In this document: positions 62,043 through 64,000 of the stretch, piece after piece
How positions within the stretch are numbered: position 1 is the stretch's first letter
How the letters are laid out: each line of letters opens with the position of its first letter
NCBI RefSeq assembly: GCF_009765875.1
Contig: NZ_LMUP01000001.1
Location: forward strand, 186,001-250,000
Direction: 5' to 3'
Length of the DNA stretch: 64,000 nucleotides
Source: Pedobacter sp. L105
Lineage (GTDB): Bacteria; Bacteroidota; Bacteroidia; Sphingobacteriales; Sphingobacteriaceae
Made by a program: the position numbers and the translations under genes
Notes under the pieces: generated by a model
The model's database searches: none
The model's input: only the letters and a program-made list of their open reading frames with translations
What the model was told of the DNA's origin: nothing

Positions 62043-64000
62043 ATGGTTCTCAAAAAAAATAATACCCGTATAACTGCAATAACTTTATTTCTAATTATTC
62101 CTTTTTTTGGGAAAGCACAGGAACACAGGACAAAAGATTCTATAACCATTGCCATCGCTCCGGCTTACGATTCTGTATCGAAAACCCACCGTTTCTTTTT
62201 TGGTGAAAGCTACCGTAAGCTTTGGGCAACCCCGGTTAGAATGAGGATTGTAGATCTTCAAAAAGAACACGGTGGAATGAAGATTTTGCAATTGGGTGGA
62301 GGAATGCAAACCAAGTCGCTGCGTTTAGAAGATGCATCTGGCCGTGAATGGGCGCTCCGTACCGTACAGAAATATCCTGAACGCGCATTGCCGAAAGATC
62401 TGCGGGCTACAATTGCCAAAGACATTCTGCAGGACCAAATTTCTACCAGCCATCCTTTTTCTTCTGTTGTTATCCCGCCTTTGGCAGATGCACTTCAAAT
62501 TCCACATTCTGATCCAGAAATTGTTTATGTAGGAGACGATCCCGCACTAGGGCAATACAGGAAAGAGTTTGGCAATGCCGTTTATCTGCTGGAAGAACGT
62601 TATCCTGTAGGTTATGAAAAAAGTGATAATACAGAAAAGGCTGAGCGAAAGGTGGAGGAGGATAATGATACACGTATTGATCAAAAGCTGGTGTTAAGGG
62701 CAAGGCTGCTCGACTTTGTGGTGGGCGACTGGGACAGGCATGAGGACAATTGGAGATGGCTTAAAGATGATTCGGATAAAAAAGAAAAGAGATATATACC
62801 TGTTCCGCGTGATAGGGACAAGGTTTTTTATAGTACATCAGGCTTGTTTCCATGGGTACTATCACATCAGTGGCTAAAGGCCAACCTACAGCCTTATCAG
62901 GAAAACATCAGGGCAGTCGATCAGTATAATTTTAACCAGCAAACGTTTGACCGGTACTTTTTAAATGGATTATCCGAAAAAGACTGGAAGGAAGAGGTAA
63001 AATATGTTCAGGAGAAATTGACTTCAGATGTGTTAAGAAAGGCTATGCTGCGGATGCCGGCTGATATCTTTTCAAAAGGAGGGGAGGAAACCTTAAAGAT
63101 CATGATTGCTAGAAAAGACAAGCTGGAAACAAGTGCTCTGGCCTATTATCGTTTCCTGGCTGTCACTGTAGAAATTCCTGGTTCTGATAAAAAAGAATAT
63201 TTTGATGTCAGGCATAAGAAAAATGGTAATATTGAACTGACTATAAGTAATTTTAAGAAAACTGGTGAAAAGGGCCGGGAGATCTATCACCGTACCTTTA
63301 ATCCCAAAGTAACCCATGAGATCCGCTTATATGGATTAGGCGGAGAAGATGTTTTTGATGTTAACGGTAATACAAAATCACCAATCAAAGTTCGTTTGGT
63401 TGGTGGGGATGATGAAGATCGTTTTCAGGTCAGTCCGGAATCAAAGGCAAAATCCACTACCTATGTTTATGACCGCTCTGATCAAAAAAATGAGCTGCCG
63501 GCATCTTCAGTGGCCAAATTGCGTTTAGCTCCGGATACAGCTGTTAATTCCTTCAATAAAACCCGTTTTATTTATGATCAGTTTGGACCTTTATTCCATT
63601 TGAATTACAATATTGATCAGGGTATACAGGTGGGCGGCGGCCTCATCCTGGAAAAACAGGGGTTCAGGAAATATCCTTATGCTTCAAAACAGGAATTTTG
63701 GGTAGATTATTCAACAGGAAGGCAGTCTTTCATTTTAAATTACCAGGGAGATTTTAAGAAAGTCATCGGGGATAACGATTTTAAGATCAATGCAAATTTT
63801 CTCGGCCCGAATAACCTGAGTAATTTTTTCGGATTGGGCAATGCTACTGCATTTGACCAGCATGATCCTAAAGGAATTTCTTATTACAGAAATAGATATG
63901 ACTATTTAACGGCTGATTTTCAGCTATACAGGAAACTAGATAAATGGACAGTGGGAGGCGGGCTGGCAACAGAATATTATACCAGCAGCCGTACTGGTAA
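62043..64000 (+). CDS. Outer membrane protein with kinase-like N-terminal region (3' truncated)
   Basis: The frame runs from ATG 62043 to the window edge, at least 652 residues, with no stop. A signal peptide (ITALFLIIPFFGKAQ type, residues about 9-28) leads to a region with kinase-like landmarks: LGGGMQTKSLRLEDASG and EWALRTVQKYP resemble a nucleotide-binding N-lobe, DWDRHEDN (Asp229, Asp231, Arg232, His233, Asp235, Asn236) resembles a catalytic loop, and PRDRD (Asp257, Asp259) a metal-binding Asp. From about 490 on, beta strands such as GPLFHLNYNIDQGIQVGGGL look like a surface-antigen/BamA-type barrel. Similar barrel-tailed proteins occur in Bacteroidota; the kinase reading is inference. 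Expected total length is not known because the gene leaves the window. Confidence 0.75.
   Translation, partial: MVLKKNNTRITAITLFLIIPFFGKAQEHRTKDSITIAIAPAYDSVSKTHRFFFGESYRKLWATPVRMRIVDLQKEHGGMKILQLGGGMQTKSLRLEDASGREWALRTVQKYPERALPKDLRATIAKDILQDQISTSHPFSSVVIPPLADALQIPHSDPEIVYVGDDPALGQYRKEFGNAVYLLEERYPVGYEKSDNTEKAERKVEEDNDTRIDQKLVLRARLLDFVVGDWDRHEDNWRWLKDDSDKKEKRYIPVPRDRDKVFYSTSGLFPWVLSHQWLKANLQPYQENIRAVDQYNFNQQTFDRYFLNGLSEKDWKEEVKYVQEKLTSDVLRKAMLRMPADIFSKGGEETLKIMIARKDKLETSALAYYRFLAVTVEIPGSDKKEYFDVRHKKNGNIELTISNFKKTGEKGREIYHRTFNPKVTHEIRLYGLGGEDVFDVNGNTKSPIKVRLVGGDDEDRFQVSPESKAKSTTYVYDRSDQKNELPASSVAKLRLAPDTAVNSFNKTRFIYDQFGPLFHLNYNIDQGIQVGGGLILEKQGFRKYPYASKQEFWVDYSTGRQSFILNYQGDFKKVIGDNDFKINANFLGPNNLSNFFGLGNATAFDQHDPKGISYYRNRYDYLTADFQLYRKLDKWTVGGGLATEYYTSSRTG

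Noticed and set aside
1-64000. CRISPR arrays, tRNA or rRNA genes, insertion sequences, prophage or integrase genes
   Set aside because: None seen on reading through both strands; no regular spacer repeats, transposase or integrase motifs were found, although divergent small RNAs could be missed by eye.

Overview
The window reads as chromosomal DNA of a Bacteroidota bacterium, most likely a Sphingobacteriaceae member (Pedobacter/Mucilaginibacter-like). The basis is the gene repertoire (GH97, ThuA, sialate O-acetylesterase, lipoprotein glycosidases, a PycTM-type HD protein), several exact copies of the Bacteroidota -7 promoter element TAnnTTTG, and the general weakness of Shine-Dalgarno sequences. 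The genus is an inference.

Region 1 (1-10780) is a tight biosynthetic operon cut by the left edge of the window. It holds a KS-AT-DH-PPTase polyketide/PUFA-type synthase, a free-standing ACP, an alpha/beta hydrolase, two tandem GT1 (MGT-type) glycosyltransferases, two tandem condensation/PapA-like acyltransferases and a small membrane protein, closed by a strong terminator. The set predicts a glycosylated, O-acylated polyketide or fatty-acid lipid; the product itself cannot be read from the sequence.

Region 2 (10780-21100) holds general accessory genes: a YgiN/MdaB-like quinone redox pair, an M1 aminopeptidase, a lipoprotein phosphoesterase, a sialate O-acetylesterase, a Dabb protein, a glycerophosphodiester phosphodiesterase, a GH97 glycosidase, a ThuA-domain protein, and a 46-residue membrane microprotein.

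Region 3 (21100-54490) is a large exopolysaccharide (EPS) island. Two paralogous clan GH-A-like glycosidases (21103-22683 minus and 43792-45411 plus) bracket its core. The core operon runs receiver protein, pseudo-receiver/sugar-1-phosphate transferase fusion, half-length TolC-like protein, Wzc-like copolymerase lacking key kinase elements, Wzy-like polymerase, microprotein, O-acetyltransferase and four glycosyltransferases. Further genes add an inverted GT2, a gluconate-2-dehydrogenase-like/GMC oxidoreductase pair, a GT14, a Wzx flippase, an acyltransferase-3 and a beta-helix lipoprotein. A minus-strand operon then combines an A-PCP-TE NRPS, a second GT14, a lipoprotein hydrolase and a NodB-like deacetylase. 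Two more GT2 genes and an Sfp-type PPTase close the island.

Region 4 (54490-64000) is a plus-strand run: TetR regulator, HD-domain protein fused to a PycTM-like membrane domain, polyphosphate kinase 1, SdiA-regulated-like lipoprotein, a large conserved GAF-like protein, and a right-edge-truncated outer membrane protein with a kinase-like motif set. It looks like a nucleotide/polyphosphate stress module, with no cyclic-nucleotide synthase in view.

I saw no tRNA, rRNA, CRISPR array, insertion sequence or prophage. All functional calls come from motif reading without database searches.
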